From JANOYY01 sp043720395 (GTDB lineage Bacteria; Actinomycetota; Acidimicrobiia; Acidimicrobiales; JANYDT01), in the NCBI GenBank assembly GCA_043720395.1, contig JAYSSR010000009.1, forward strand, positions 62,001 through 126,000: a DNA stretch of 64,000 bases. The letters are read 5' to 3'. The notes under the pieces are model-generated. The model made no database searches. It saw nothing but the letters and a program-made list of their open reading frames with translations, and had not been told where the DNA came from. The number at the start of each line of letters is the position of its first letter. The stretch's first letter is position 1. The translations under genes and the position numbers were made by a program. Positions 26,124-35,381 of the stretch are shown here, one piece after another.

Positions 26124-27584
26124 TTACCGGAGGTTAGGGCCGCTATGCGCGAGTTCGAATATTTCACGAAACGCCGCCTCGATGCATTCGCGTAAGCGGG
26201 CTGGATCGTCGATCGCACCGATATCGAGATGCAGCCCGATGTCGAGCGAGTTCACCATCGACAGGGCTGTCGCGTTGAATGCAGTACCTGCGACCGGTCC
26301 CAGCGTGACGTTGCGCTCAAGAAGGGCACCCGCGATGTAGGCGGGCACCGGTGTGCCGCGCATGTTGCTGGTGGCAAAGTCGACCGCCGCTGCTTGGCGG
26401 CGTGCGAACCCGGTCACCGTTGACGTCGGTAACAGTTTCGCCAGCGCAGCGACCTTCGCGATAAGTCCGCCCCCGGTGCCGACCGACGAGCGACCCGACG
26501 TCATCAGCGCGCGTACAGTTCCAAATCGCTGCGCCACCGACGTTCCGACAATGGCCGCCGTTGTGATCGCCGGGGTGAACGAGTTGCCGCCAATCGCGTC
26601 GTCCGTTCTCGTACTGACGACGAACGAGAAGTTCAGATGATCGACCGGCGCACCACGTTCTCCGTGAAATGCGACGATACCGTTCATCACCCCCGTCACG
26701 AACACGTCGTTCACCGTGCCGCCGAGGGTTTTTGCTGCAGACTTCAGTGCGTCGAGCGGGAGGGAGATGGACTCCGCACCTCGGCGGCGCGAGCGATGCA
26801 CCCACAGCGACGATCCGGCCGGTGTCGGCGGCGACAACACGTCGCGGAGTTGCGTTGCCGTCGACTTCGCCTGGCTCCCGAGGTCTGTGACGCGAGCCGG
26901 ATCGGAGCCAAGAAGCATTGCTTCGGAGGCGACTCGGCGCATCAACTCAATCGGTCCTCGAAGCGCAGACCCGAGGTGAGCGGCAGCTGCGCCGACACCC
27001 GATGGAAGAGGTCCGCCGCCGGAGGCAGCGTCGGGTTGATCGTCGGCGTTGGTGTGTCGGGCCTGATGTTCAGCTACAGCGTCCGCAACAATCCGTTCGA
27101 GATCAACCGGTGCCGGAGCCGGAGCGTCACGGTCCAACTGCGTGAACAATTCGGTCAGTCGGATCGCCGCCTTGCCATCCATGAGTGTGTGATGCAGCTT
27201 CCAAAACAGTGCACCGCGGCCGCCCGCGAGTCCCTCAAGTAGCACGAACTGCCAAAGTGGACGGGTGCGGTCGTACGGGTCCTCAAGCAAACGGGTGGCC
27301 AGACCAAGCACTTCACGATCTGTCGCGGGCGACGGAAGGGCGATGCGTCGCACGTGCCAGTCCAGGTCGAACTCCTCGTCCGGCACCCACTCCGGGTTCG
27401 CGACCCGTCCCACCGGCGAGACCACGCGCTCGAAGAGGCGCGGGATCTTCGCAACCGCCGAAGCGATGCACGCGCGGAAGAAGACCGGATCGGCCGGACG
27501 GTCGAGAAACACAACGACACCGCCGCTCGGATTCAGCCACGGGTCCTTCTCGACCTGCCACATGAGCGCTTCAGCGTCGGACAT
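26124..27584 (-). CDS. Wax ester synthase/diacylglycerol acyltransferase
   Basis: A protein of about 486 residues of the WS/DGAT family. The acyltransferase motif HHTLMDG is in KLHHTLMDGKAAI at about residue 135, and the C-terminal condensation-like domain has the usual NLSFVVSTRT-type strand. These enzymes make triacylglycerol or wax esters from acyl-CoA. ATG 27584 (MSDAEALMW) matches the normal family start; GTG 27626 would add 14 basic residues. It heads a minus-strand unit with the thiolase-like and DUF35 genes and lies divergent from a HAD-PlsC fusion, a second lipid enzyme. Confidence 0.9.
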   Translation of the reverse strand: MSDAEALMWQVEKDPWLNPSGGVVVFLDRPADPVFFRACIASAVAKIPRLFERVVSPVGRVANPEWVPDEEFDLDWHVRRIALPSPATDREVLGLATRLLEDPYDRTRPLWQFVLLEGLAGGRGALFWKLHHTLMDGKAAIRLTELFTQLDRDAPAPAPVDLERIVADAVAEHQARHTNADDQPDAASGGGPLPSGVGAAAAHLGSALRGPIELMRRVASEAMLLGSDPARVTDLGSQAKSTATQLRDVLSPPTPAGSSLWVHRSRRRGAESISLPLDALKSAAKTLGGTVNDVFVTGVMNGIVAFHGERGAPVDHLNFSFVVSTRTDDAIGGNSFTPAITTAAIVGTSVAQRFGTVRALMTSGRSSVGTGGGLIAKVAALAKLLPTSTVTGFARRQAAAVDFATSNMRGTPVPAYIAGALLERNVTLGPVAGTAFNATALSMVNSLDIGLHLDIGAIDDPARLRECIEAAFREIFELAHSGPNLR

Positions 27585-27635
27585 CTTCGACTCAAATCGA
27601 AGACGACGATCTTTTCGGTCAGCCACAGAGGCAAA

Positions 27636-27665
27636 CTAGTGCACGCAAGCGGAAGTTCCGTGGCT
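27636..27665 (+). repeat. Dispersed element, copy A
   Basis: A 30-bp sequence whose first 24 bases (CTAGTGCACGCAAGCGGAAG plus TTCC) recur with two changes at 48933-48956. A partial inverted copy is at 27717-27746. It lies upstream of the WS/DGAT gene in the divergent intergenic space, where a regulatory role is possible. Confidence 0.7.
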
Positions 27666-27716
27666 GTCGCCGTTTTCGTTTCGCCTGGTCAAGGTCACTT
27701 TCCGGGTCGATGGGGC

Positions 27717-27746
27717 AGCTACGGAACTTCCGCGACGCACTACTAG
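27717..27746 (-). repeat. Dispersed element, copy B (inverted)
   Basis: Read on the minus strand, this shares CTAGT, then GCGGAAGTTCCGT, then GCT with copy A, 21 of 30 positions in all, with the middle diverged. Copies A and B face each other about 50 bp apart between two divergent lipid genes. Confidence 0.6.
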
Positions 27747-27775
27747 TACCGCAACTACCGCCGAAGGGATGCCTC

Positions 27776-29290
27776 ATGGCAGCGAAGAAGGCAGCAACAC
27801 CGGCGAAAGCCGCGTCGAAGAAACCGAAGGCTGCGGCGAAGGCTGCGGTTGCGCGCCCCGTGACCCCGAAACGACCTTCCGCACTTGCGGTGTTCGACCT
27901 CGACCGCACCCTGCTCGCTGGAGGATCGGGCCCGGTGATCCAGCGTCATCTTCGCGAGCAGGGCCTCGGACCGGGCCGTGACATTCCCGGTGCCGATCTG
28001 ATCTTCCAGCTGTTCCACATCATTGGTGAGACACGTCCGAGCATGGCACTCGCTCGTCTTGCCGTGAGGGCGTCCAAGGGTTGGAACGTCGAACGGGCCG
28101 CACTGGCGGCCGAGCTGGCGGCCGACGAACTGCTGACGATGGTCCAGCCGTTCGCCCATGACCTGATCGCCCAGCACCGGGCCGCGGGTGCCCACCTCGT
28201 GATCGCCTCGACGACGCCCGACCATTTCGTGCGTCCGCTTGCCAAGCGTCTCGGGTTCGATGACGTGGTGGCGACCCGTTGGGGAACAAGCAACGGCGAG
28301 TACGACGGCACCTATGACGGACCGTTCCTCTGGGGTCGGGCCAAACGCGACGCCGTGGTTCGCCTTGCCAAGGACCTCGGTGCGTCACTTTCGAAGAGTT
28401 CGGCCTATTCAGATAGCTATTTCGACGCTCCGCTGCTGAAGGCCGTCGGACATCCCGTGGCGGTCAACCCCGATCCCCGTCTCAACGTGTTGGCGGTACT
28501 GCAGCGTTGGCCGATTCGCCACCTCGATGTGCCGCCGGGTGTCGTCAAGCTTGGCGGTAGGGAGCTGCAGGAGCTCACTCGACCGTTCACCCGTCCCGAA
28601 TTCCTTCCTAATGCACGATTCGAGTTCTCCGGTGTTGAAAACATTCCCCGCGCAGGCGGCGCGATCGTCTGCGCGAACCACCGGAGCTACTTCGACTCGG
28701 TGGCGATCAGCTTGCTCATCGCTCGCGCTGGCCGCAACGCCCGGTTCCTCGGCAAGAAGGAAGTATTCGACGCACCGGTTATCGGACGACTTGCCGCGGC
28801 GATCGGCGGCATCCGTGTGGACCGCGGAACGGGTTCCGACGAGCCGCTCGGACACGCTGCGGCCGCTTTGCGGGCCGGCGAGATCGTCGGGATCATGCCG
28901 GAGGGCACCATTCCACGGGGTCCAGCGTTCTTCGAGCCGGAACTGAAGGGTCGCTGGGGTGCCGCCCGCCTGGCGCAGATGTCGGGTGTACCCGTCGTGC
29001 CCGTCGGCCTCTGGGGCACAGAAAAGGTGTGGCCCCGTTCGTCGCGAATGCCGAACTTCGACGTCACGAATCCGCCGACCATCACCATTTGTGTCGGAGA
29101 GCCGATCTACCTGGAAGGTGTCGATCTCGATGTCGACACCCGCCGTATCATGACCGCGATCAGCGCTCTGCTCCCCGATGAGGCCCGGGTGCGTCACGTC
29201 CCGACCGACGACGAACTCCGGCTGACCTACCCGCCGGGCTACAAAGGCAACCCGACAACGGAAACCAGCCGCCGACCCGGCACCGATTGA
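27776..29290 (+). CDS. HAD phosphatase and PlsC acyltransferase fusion
   Basis: A 504-residue two-domain protein. A Lys/Ala-rich, histone-like head (residues 1-35) precedes a HAD subfamily IB domain with catalytic DLDRT (VFDLDRTLLAGG). The C-terminal half is a PlsC/LPLAT acyltransferase with NHRSYFD (the HX4D motif) and MPEGTIPRG. Such fusions probably acylate lysophosphatidate and may also dephosphorylate a lipid intermediate, feeding triacylglycerol synthesis by the divergent WS/DGAT. ATG 27776 was chosen over upstream alternatives because a ribosome-binding-like AAGGGA lies eight bases before it. Confidence 0.9.
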   Translation: MAAKKAATPAKAASKKPKAAAKAAVARPVTPKRPSALAVFDLDRTLLAGGSGPVIQRHLREQGLGPGRDIPGADLIFQLFHIIGETRPSMALARLAVRASKGWNVERAALAAELAADELLTMVQPFAHDLIAQHRAAGAHLVIASTTPDHFVRPLAKRLGFDDVVATRWGTSNGEYDGTYDGPFLWGRAKRDAVVRLAKDLGASLSKSSAYSDSYFDAPLLKAVGHPVAVNPDPRLNVLAVLQRWPIRHLDVPPGVVKLGGRELQELTRPFTRPEFLPNARFEFSGVENIPRAGGAIVCANHRSYFDSVAISLLIARAGRNARFLGKKEVFDAPVIGRLAAAIGGIRVDRGTGSDEPLGHAAAALRAGEIVGIMPEGTIPRGPAFFEPELKGRWGAARLAQMSGVPVVPVGLWGTEKVWPRSSRMPNFDVTNPPTITICVGEPIYLEGVDLDVDTRRIMTAISALLPDEARVRHVPTDDELRLTYPPGYKGNPTTETSRRPGTD

Positions 29291-29301
29291 CTTTTCGCGT
29301 T

Positions 29302-30891
29302 TCAGGAACTTCGAAACGGCACGACCTCGTACCTTCTTCCGACGACGCCGACGAGCACCTCCGTGTCCTTGAGCCCCCGAAGGACCGCCAGGAGCGCTGG
29401 GGCGTCGATCGTCGACTGTTGTCCGACGGTTTCAGGTTTGGCAACCGTCCGACGCCAAACGTGCACCGCAACCCCCAGCTCGGAAGTGATCGACCGAACC
29501 AACGCATCGACAGAGTCGTCGGCGTTCGCCATCACGACCACTCGGAGCAACCTCGACGCCACGGGGGCACTCGTGTCGCTGTTCGAACTGCCCGCTGCCC
29601 GATCTTCGCGGAACACGAGCCAGTGGTAGCCAGCGACGGCGCAGGTCGTGAGAACCAGAGACAGGCCCACCCGTTGGTCGTAAAGCGTCGCCTTGCCGAA
29701 CCTGCGTGCGCCAACATCTTCGAAGACCCGATTGAGAACAACCAGGAGGCTTACCAGGGCAACAAGTGCAGCGTTTCCGAAGAGCGTCACGAGATAGAGC
29801 CGCCGAGGTGCTGAACCGATCTCGTCGACCCGCGCAGACGCACTATCAACGCTGTTGCGAGCTTGACCTTGCGCCTTGCGCCAGTGCCACCCCCAGAGCG
29901 GCGCGGCAACCAGCAACAACGTCACTGCAAGCACCAGCGAACTTGCAACATCGGAGGAACTGACGATTGAGCGACGGCGCGTTACCGCCGCCAGGGCCGC
30001 AACGAATACAAGGGTGATCCCAACCGCACTTGCCACAAGACCAACGACGCACGAAAGGTACGTGTACACACGATCGACGTCATTGCGTGAACCCGTTTCA
30101 GGGTCGCTTCGAACCTGGAGAAGGGACCGGTGATACGTCCACACCACTACTCCCGCAGCGACCGTCGCCGTAGCCCCGGGGAGCGACGCGAAATGCCTTG
30201 ATGCCAAGTCTTCGGTCGGACGACCGATGAACCACTCAAGAACGCTGTGCACGACGACAGCACCGCCGCCGACCATCGCAACCGAGCTGGCGAACGTGCC
30301 GAGCAAAAGTACGTACGCGTACCAGTACCTTCCCCGATCGCCCCTCTCCGTGCCGCGCAGCCAGTACCACCACCACACGGCGATCCCGAGGGTCAGCGTG
30401 ACGGACGGTCCAGCGATTTCATAGCTCGACTCGCGTACGAGAAGTTCCGCGAAGCGTGCGTCGTAGAGCTTCGTCAGGACGGCGTTCACCATGGTCCCGA
30501 AACCGACAGCAATCAGCGATAATCCGATAAAGGAGCCGAAGACGACGTGGGGTTCTGACGCGTCGGGAGGATGATCGCCATCGCGGAGCAATCGCCAGTG
30601 GACGGCCCACACGGCAAGTGAAGCCATCGCAACGCCCAGCCACTCCGGATGCATCTCCGATCTGTCAAGCAGCGAGGTGACGACGTCAATGAACGATCCG
30701 ACGAAGAAGCTCAACGCCACCGAGGGAACGATCGTTGTATATCGACGCCAACCGCCGCTCGACCGCTCAGCCGGGTCGTCGGCCAGGCAGCGCTTCGTCC
30801 ACATCGCCAACACGATCAAGGCGGGTAGGCCGACGACGAGAAACGACAGCGAACGAGCGACCGTCGGGCTGCTTGACTTCGAGGATTCCAC
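29302..30891 (-). CDS. Multi-TM protein with DUF5671-like repeats
   Basis: About 529 residues with four similar blocks, each of roughly four hydrophobic helices. Recurrent features are Tyr- and Arg-rich loops and W-H/W-Y motifs (VWAVHWRLLRDGD, WWWYWLRGTE, APLWGWHWRKA, VAGYHWLVFREDR), matching DUF5671 membrane repeats. The C-terminal 100 residues are soluble. Function unknown. The start is uncertain: GTG 30891 precedes the first hydrophobic segment, while ATG 30957 would add non-hydrophobic residues. Either way the 5' end overlaps the upstream gene in another frame by at least 125 bp, which suggests a true overlap or a frameshift. Confidence 0.65.
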   Translation of the reverse strand: MESSKSSSPTVARSLSFLVVGLPALIVLAMWTKRCLADDPAERSSGGWRRYTTIVPSVALSFFVGSFIDVVTSLLDRSEMHPEWLGVAMASLAVWAVHWRLLRDGDHPPDASEPHVVFGSFIGLSLIAVGFGTMVNAVLTKLYDARFAELLVRESSYEIAGPSVTLTLGIAVWWWYWLRGTERGDRGRYWYAYVLLLGTFASSVAMVGGGAVVVHSVLEWFIGRPTEDLASRHFASLPGATATVAAGVVVWTYHRSLLQVRSDPETGSRNDVDRVYTYLSCVVGLVASAVGITLVFVAALAAVTRRRSIVSSSDVASSLVLAVTLLLVAAPLWGWHWRKAQGQARNSVDSASARVDEIGSAPRRLYLVTLFGNAALVALVSLLVVLNRVFEDVGARRFGKATLYDQRVGLSLVLTTCAVAGYHWLVFREDRAAGSSNSDTSAPVASRLLRVVVMANADDSVDALVRSITSELGVAVHVWRRTVAKPETVGQQSTIDAPALLAVLRGLKDTEVLVGVVGRRYEVVPFRSS

Positions 30892-31273
30892 GGCCGCCGG
30901 AATTGAAAAGCCCACCAGATGACTCTTCGTGAATCTGCACGACAATGGACGTTTCATTCACGCTCGTGTCTCGGCGCGGCCGGATGATCGACGCCGAGGC
31001 GATCTTCGGGGAGTGGAAGAATCGATCGGGAGCGAAGCTGGCCTCGCATCGTCGCCGAAGATCCGGAGTGAACATTGCAACCGCGTCGGAGCGCCGGTCG
31101 TCCACGATTGCCGTCACATACGCTTGGACGACAGCCTCAGGTGTCCCCGATGCGTAGGTCGTCGGTTTCTGCCGACGATCAACGAGCACGGCGGTCAGGA
31201 CAAGCGTGAGCAGAAACACTGCGACGACGAGCAGCATCCGTATGCTTGGCTCAGGATTTGGCTGCCCGATCAC
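30767..31273 (-). CDS. Small membrane-anchored protein of unknown function
   Basis: A 168-residue protein. A single hydrophobic helix at about 12-30 serves as a signal anchor; the following segment (ASGTPEAVVQAYVTAIVDD) resembles the start of NTF2/SnoaL-like or lipoprotein accessory domains seen in actinobacteria, which often continue with a beta strand such as LEVKQPDGRSFAVVS. The last 25 residues are Arg/Pro-rich and coincide with the first membrane helix of the downstream gene in another frame, so the natural C-terminus may lie earlier and the two frames may have been separated by an indel. Confidence 0.6.
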   Translation of the reverse strand: MIGQPNPEPSIRMLLVVAVFLLTLVLTAVLVDRRQKPTTYASGTPEAVVQAYVTAIVDDRRSDAVAMFTPDLRRRCEASFAPDRFFHSPKIASASIIRPRRDTSVNETSIVVQIHEESSGGLFNSGGRGILEVKQPDGRSFAVVSRRRPTRLDRVGDVDEALPGRRPG

Positions 31274-31382
31274 CGGTAGCGGCCCTCGGGGGCCGACTCA
31301 TCACAGAACGGCGGCGAACAAAGCGCTGGAACGATTGCCGACACGCAACGACGGAACGCTGTTGGCTGCTTGCGGCGGTCCA

Positions 31383-32741
31383 TCAGAGGTGCTGCGAGAT
31401 TCGGTGAAGTTCTGCGAGGGCTTCTTCGCGTTGGTCCACGTCGATGATGACCACGTCACCATTCGGAAGTGCCCGCAGGACACCTGCCGCCTGCGAACCC
31501 TTTCTCGGCGGCGAGACCGTCAAGACGAGCACGCGCTCGTGGCCGGCAACCCGCAAAGCATGCACCCGTCCAACGAGCGCCCAGGCCGCCTCGACCCTGT
31601 TGATCCCGGTCGGGACCACGGTGCGGCCGCCGACAACAAGAGCGACCCACTCTCGACCGAGCGAATCGCTGAGGGTGAAGTCCACGGCCACACGCCCGAC
31701 GCGTGGATCGCGCCGGAGGATCGTGAATCCTGCCTCCACGACCAACGCTTCAGCATCTGCGGCGGCAGAGGTAACCGGAACGGTCGGTACGGCAGACCCA
31801 TCTGCGGCGACGCGGGTCCGAGCCAATTCCACGTACGTCGGATCGAGGTCGTACCCAACGAAACGTCGACCTGCACGCGAGGCAGCGATCATCGTTGACC
31901 CCGAGCCCATGAACGGATCGAGAACGAGGTCATTTTGATAGGTGTACAAATGAATGAGTCGTTCGGGAAGTGCGACGGGAAAGGGTGCGGGATGGTTGAC
32001 CCGCTTCGCGCTTTCGGGCGGAATTTCCCAGAGATCGAGCGTGGCCACCATGAAATCGTCGGCCGTCATCGTGTTCTCCGACGGGAGTCCGCGAGCGGCA
32101 CGTTCCTTGGGCTTGATCGCCCGGTCGAATCGGCCCTTACTGGCCACCACGACACGTTCCGTGACGTCGCGCAAGGCGGGGTTCGCTGCACTTCGGTAGG
32201 AGCCCCAGGCACATGACCCGGTTGCGCCCGCTGCCTTGCGCCACACGATCTCGCCGCGCAGAAGCAGACCGAGTCGCGAAAGCACTTCGACAACGTCAGA
32301 GGCAAGACTTCGGTAGGGCTTGCGACCCAGGTTTGCGACGTTGACAGCGATACGTCCGCCCGGCTCGAGAACGCGTCGACAGTCCGAGAACACGTCACCA
32401 AGAAGCTCAAGGTATTCGGCGTACGAACTCGGAATGCCCTCGCGTTCCATCTCCTGCTCGTATTGCTTGCCTGCGAAATACGGCGGTGACGTCACGACCA
32501 AAGCAACCTCGCCGTCGGCCAGCGATGACATCGAACGCGCGTCACCGCACACGAAAGGCTCAGTGATCTCGCGCGGTCGCTGCACGGTGGCGTCGTCGGA
32601 GAGCTCGGGTTTGGGGAATCGCTCGTAGAACGCCGTGGCGTCGTGACTTTCCCGACGCCCGGCACCGAAGTTCGACGTCGCCGTCGCCGCTCGTCGCCTC
32701 GTCGGGTTCGATTCGTCGGGGGACGTTGCCTCAGTGGCCAT
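31383..32741 (-). CDS. Solitary beta-class DNA methyltransferase with extra C-terminal domain
   Basis: A 452-residue enzyme. Catalytic motif IV is TSPPYF near residue 85, typical of N4-cytosine methyltransferases (adenine specificity is not excluded). Motif I, LDPFMGSGST, comes late, near 275, which is the beta-class order with the target-recognition region between. Residues 330-452 form an additional alpha/beta domain (strands VAVDFTLSD, WVALVVGG and ERVLVLTVS) that looks like a nuclease fold but lacks a clear catalytic Lys. No restriction gene is adjacent, so this may be an epigenetic housekeeping enzyme. It is divergent from the pantothenate kinase gene. Confidence 0.85.
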   Translation of the reverse strand: MATEATSPDESNPTRRRAATATSNFGAGRRESHDATAFYERFPKPELSDDATVQRPREITEPFVCGDARSMSSLADGEVALVVTSPPYFAGKQYEQEMEREGIPSSYAEYLELLGDVFSDCRRVLEPGGRIAVNVANLGRKPYRSLASDVVEVLSRLGLLLRGEIVWRKAAGATGSCAWGSYRSAANPALRDVTERVVVASKGRFDRAIKPKERAARGLPSENTMTADDFMVATLDLWEIPPESAKRVNHPAPFPVALPERLIHLYTYQNDLVLDPFMGSGSTMIAASRAGRRFVGYDLDPTYVELARTRVAADGSAVPTVPVTSAAADAEALVVEAGFTILRRDPRVGRVAVDFTLSDSLGREWVALVVGGRTVVPTGINRVEAAWALVGRVHALRVAGHERVLVLTVSPPRKGSQAAGVLRALPNGDVVIIDVDQREEALAELHRISQHL

Positions 32742-32804
32742 GAACTCGGGAGTCTACGGACCCGCTGGGCACCCCGAGCCCAGTGGCAGTACGGTTCCCG
32801 ACCG

Positions 32805-33527
32805 ATGAGTCCGTCCGATCCTGGTGCACTGGCGGACCTTCTGTCCTCCGGGACTCGACGTGGGAAGCGTCGTCTTGTCGCCCTCGCGGGTTCCGTTGGC
32901 GTGGGGAAGTCGACGCTCGCCGCCGACCTTCAACGGTTGCACGCCAAGGGGGGCACCACCTGCACGGTCATCGGTACCGATGCGTTTCTCCTGCCGAACT
33001 CGACGCTGCAGGTGCGCGGTCTTCTCTTGCGGAAGGGATACCCCGAGTCCTACGACGACGAGGCCATCGACCAGTTCTTCACCGACGTGCACGCCGGGGC
33101 CGACACCGTTGAGACCGCCAGATACAGCCACCGAACGTTCGATCTCGATGGGACGCAGCAGCACGAACTCGGCGACGTCGTCATTGTCGAGGGTGTCAAC
33201 GCGCTCCAGCCGACGATTCGCGCCAACGTCGACATTGGCCTCTACCTCGACGCTCCGGAGCCTTTTGTACGTGCCTGGTTCGTCACTCGAATGATGGACT
33301 TCATCGATCAGGCGGAACACGATCCGTCGAGCTTCTACGCGCAATTCTTGAACTTCGACGCCGCCGGTCGGTCGGCATTCGCCACACGGGTTTGGGAGGA
33401 GATCAACCTCCCCAATCTGTTGACGCATATCGAACCGACCCGAGCGGAGGCCGACTGGGTGGTGTTGGCCGGGCAGGACCATCGAATCGTGTCAATCACC
33501 GGGCAAGTCAGGCGAGGAAGGCCGTGA
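32805..33527 (+). CDS. coaA: Type I pantothenate kinase
   Basis: A 240-residue P-loop kinase. The ATP site is AGSVGVGKST, followed by the CoaA-specific stretch LLLRKGYPESYDDEA, ARYSHRTFDL, and VIVEGVNALQ. The C-terminal EINLPNLLTHIEPTRAEADWVV also matches CoaA. It catalyses the first step of coenzyme A synthesis. It is about 70 residues shorter than Escherichia coli CoaA, mostly at the N-terminus. ATG 32805 is the only start that fits. The last 20 bp overlap the convergent homospermidine synthase gene. Confidence 0.85.
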   Translation: MSPSDPGALADLLSSGTRRGKRRLVALAGSVGVGKSTLAADLQRLHAKGGTTCTVIGTDAFLLPNSTLQVRGLLLRKGYPESYDDEAIDQFFTDVHAGADTVETARYSHRTFDLDGTQQHELGDVVIVEGVNALQPTIRANVDIGLYLDAPEPFVRAWFVTRMMDFIDQAEHDPSSFYAQFLNFDAAGRSAFATRVWEEINLPNLLTHIEPTRAEADWVVLAGQDHRIVSITGQVRRGRP

Positions 33528-34989
33528 ATTGCCACTCCTCGTCAGCGTCGTCGGCGCGTAGTGTCGGCGCGTTGTAGCGAGCGAACAACGCGGACTCGTT
33601 GCGATTGTCCAACGGCGACCAGTCGACCGGCTCGGAGTAGTACGTGCCGAGATATGGCCGCGCCAGTTCCAACACGCGCTCGTGATCAAGCGCGTCGGGC
33701 AGGACGACGCCGCGGTCGGGGTTCTCGATCATCCACACGATGGCCGACATCACCGAAGCCGCCACCTGGACGGTGGTTGCGCTCTGCCCGGGTACGAGCG
33801 TGCGCGCCTCGTCGATCGTGAGGACCGAGCCGGTCCACCAGCTGCGGTACGCGTGCCCCATCACCAGAACACCCATCGCGTCGGCACCGCCGGGGAGGAT
33901 CTCGTCGTTGAGAATGCGCTGACGCTGCGGCATGACCAGATGGTTCATACGCAGCTCATGCAGCGATGCGAGCGCAACGTCGCTCGGGCAGTACGCGTAA
34001 TGCACCGTGGGGCGGTACACGGCCCGGTCGCCGTCGAGCACGGTGAGGTGCTCAGGAATCGAGAACGCCTCGCCGTGCCGGATCACCATGCCGTGGATCT
34101 CGCCCAGTGGCGTCCATGACCGAACCCAGGTGTCCATACCCATCGTGGCGAGCGCGAGCTGATGGCTCGGTCCGAACTGATGGACAAACGCGCCAGGCGG
34201 CATCCGAAGCTCATGCGTGCCCCAGCCAAGCTCGGCCGGCGCGACACCCTCCTCGTAGAGCCCTTCGACACTCCATGTATTACAGAACTCGCCGAGCTGT
34301 TTTGGCTTGTCGGTGATCTGCGTGTCGCGTTCCGCGACGTGAATCACCTTGACGCCGAGCTCGCGAGCAAGGTGGTTGTAGGCGCGTGAGGCAAGTGCGT
34401 CCTCGACGAGTTCACGCGTTTCACCGGCAAGCTTGTGCTCGGCGATTGCTCGACGCCCGATCGAGGTCAGTGCATCCTTCACGAGGTGCGACACGAGACC
34501 CGGGTTGGCACCGTGTTCCAAGATCGCCGTAGGTCCGGGACGGTCCCACGAGGCCATTCGACGCCGCAGCTCCATATGGCGCACGTACAAGCTCCGGTCG
34601 CGGGGATCCTGTCTGGCGGCGTCGGCGTAGGGTTCCCAGATCTCGACACTGGTGTTGAGGTAACGGACACCTCGGTCATGGCACCACTGGACGATCTCGC
34701 CGCAGTCGATGTTCCAGGCAAGGTCCAGGAGGATGTCCTCCTCGCCCACGTGGGGGCTGAGTGTGTGATCGAGGCTCGTCTGCGCCACGCGTCCGTGTAC
34801 GAACGTGACTCCTGCGTCGAGTTCACGCTGAATGCGGGCTCGATTATCCGCGAAGTCCATGAGCGTGATCTGCGACGGTGCCGCCACATGGCGAAGCAGC
34901 AACGGCAGGGTGCACTGGGCCACCGAGCCACAGCCGAGAATGAGTATGCGGCCAGAAAATGGCACGCGCGACAACGGATCGAACTCCAC
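33508..34989 (-). CDS. hss: Homospermidine synthase
   Basis: A 493-residue NAD-dependent enzyme that joins two aminobutyl units, from putrescine or spermidine, to form homospermidine. The Rossmann start is RILILGCGSVAQ; later blocks include LDLAWNIDCGEIVQWCHD, LEHGANPGLVSHLVKDAL and WGTHELRMPPGAF, all typical of bacterial HSS in the saccharopine dehydrogenase superfamily. GTG 34989 was chosen because AAGGAGG lies seven bases upstream; a longer frame to 35058 has no ribosome-binding site. It is monocistronic. Confidence 0.93.
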   Translation of the reverse strand: MEFDPLSRVPFSGRILILGCGSVAQCTLPLLLRHVAAPSQITLMDFADNRARIQRELDAGVTFVHGRVAQTSLDHTLSPHVGEEDILLDLAWNIDCGEIVQWCHDRGVRYLNTSVEIWEPYADAARQDPRDRSLYVRHMELRRRMASWDRPGPTAILEHGANPGLVSHLVKDALTSIGRRAIAEHKLAGETRELVEDALASRAYNHLARELGVKVIHVAERDTQITDKPKQLGEFCNTWSVEGLYEEGVAPAELGWGTHELRMPPGAFVHQFGPSHQLALATMGMDTWVRSWTPLGEIHGMVIRHGEAFSIPEHLTVLDGDRAVYRPTVHYAYCPSDVALASLHELRMNHLVMPQRQRILNDEILPGGADAMGVLVMGHAYRSWWTGSVLTIDEARTLVPGQSATTVQVAASVMSAIVWMIENPDRGVVLPDALDHERVLELARPYLGTYYSEPVDWSPLDNRNESALFARYNAPTLRADDADEEWQFTAFLA

Positions 34990-35381
34990 CGGGGAGCCTC
35001 CTTGACGTTCGAGCAATCGGAGCGGACTCCGATTGGACCAGCGGACAGGGACGCGCATTCCGGCGAGCCGGGCAACGATCCGTCAAGGACGACGGCGACG
35101 AAGACGGTAGCAAACCCACGACCCGTTCGTTTGCAGGATGGAAGCAAAGCAGTCTTGGCGGGGCTCCGCGCATCTCTGCAGAAGTCCGCATGCGGTCACT
35201 GCTCGCGTACGATCGGCGACCTCGGAGGGCGAAACCGCGCCAAGCCCGTCACGCCCGAGAAATCATTCAGGTTCGCCGGTGGCATGCCGATGCAACTCCC
35301 GACACCGATGACGGCCCCGCCACCGCTGAACCCACGTCCCGGTCTTCTCAGTCCCGAATCCCTTCACCGCCAGGGGGAACC
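34990..35381. other. 392-bp divergent intergenic region
   Basis: It separates the minus-strand homospermidine synthase from the plus-strand TetR gene. It holds the synthase ribosome-binding site next to 34989 and should hold both promoters. Frames open across it give Arg/Pro-rich, low-complexity translations and do not look real. Confidence 0.5.
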
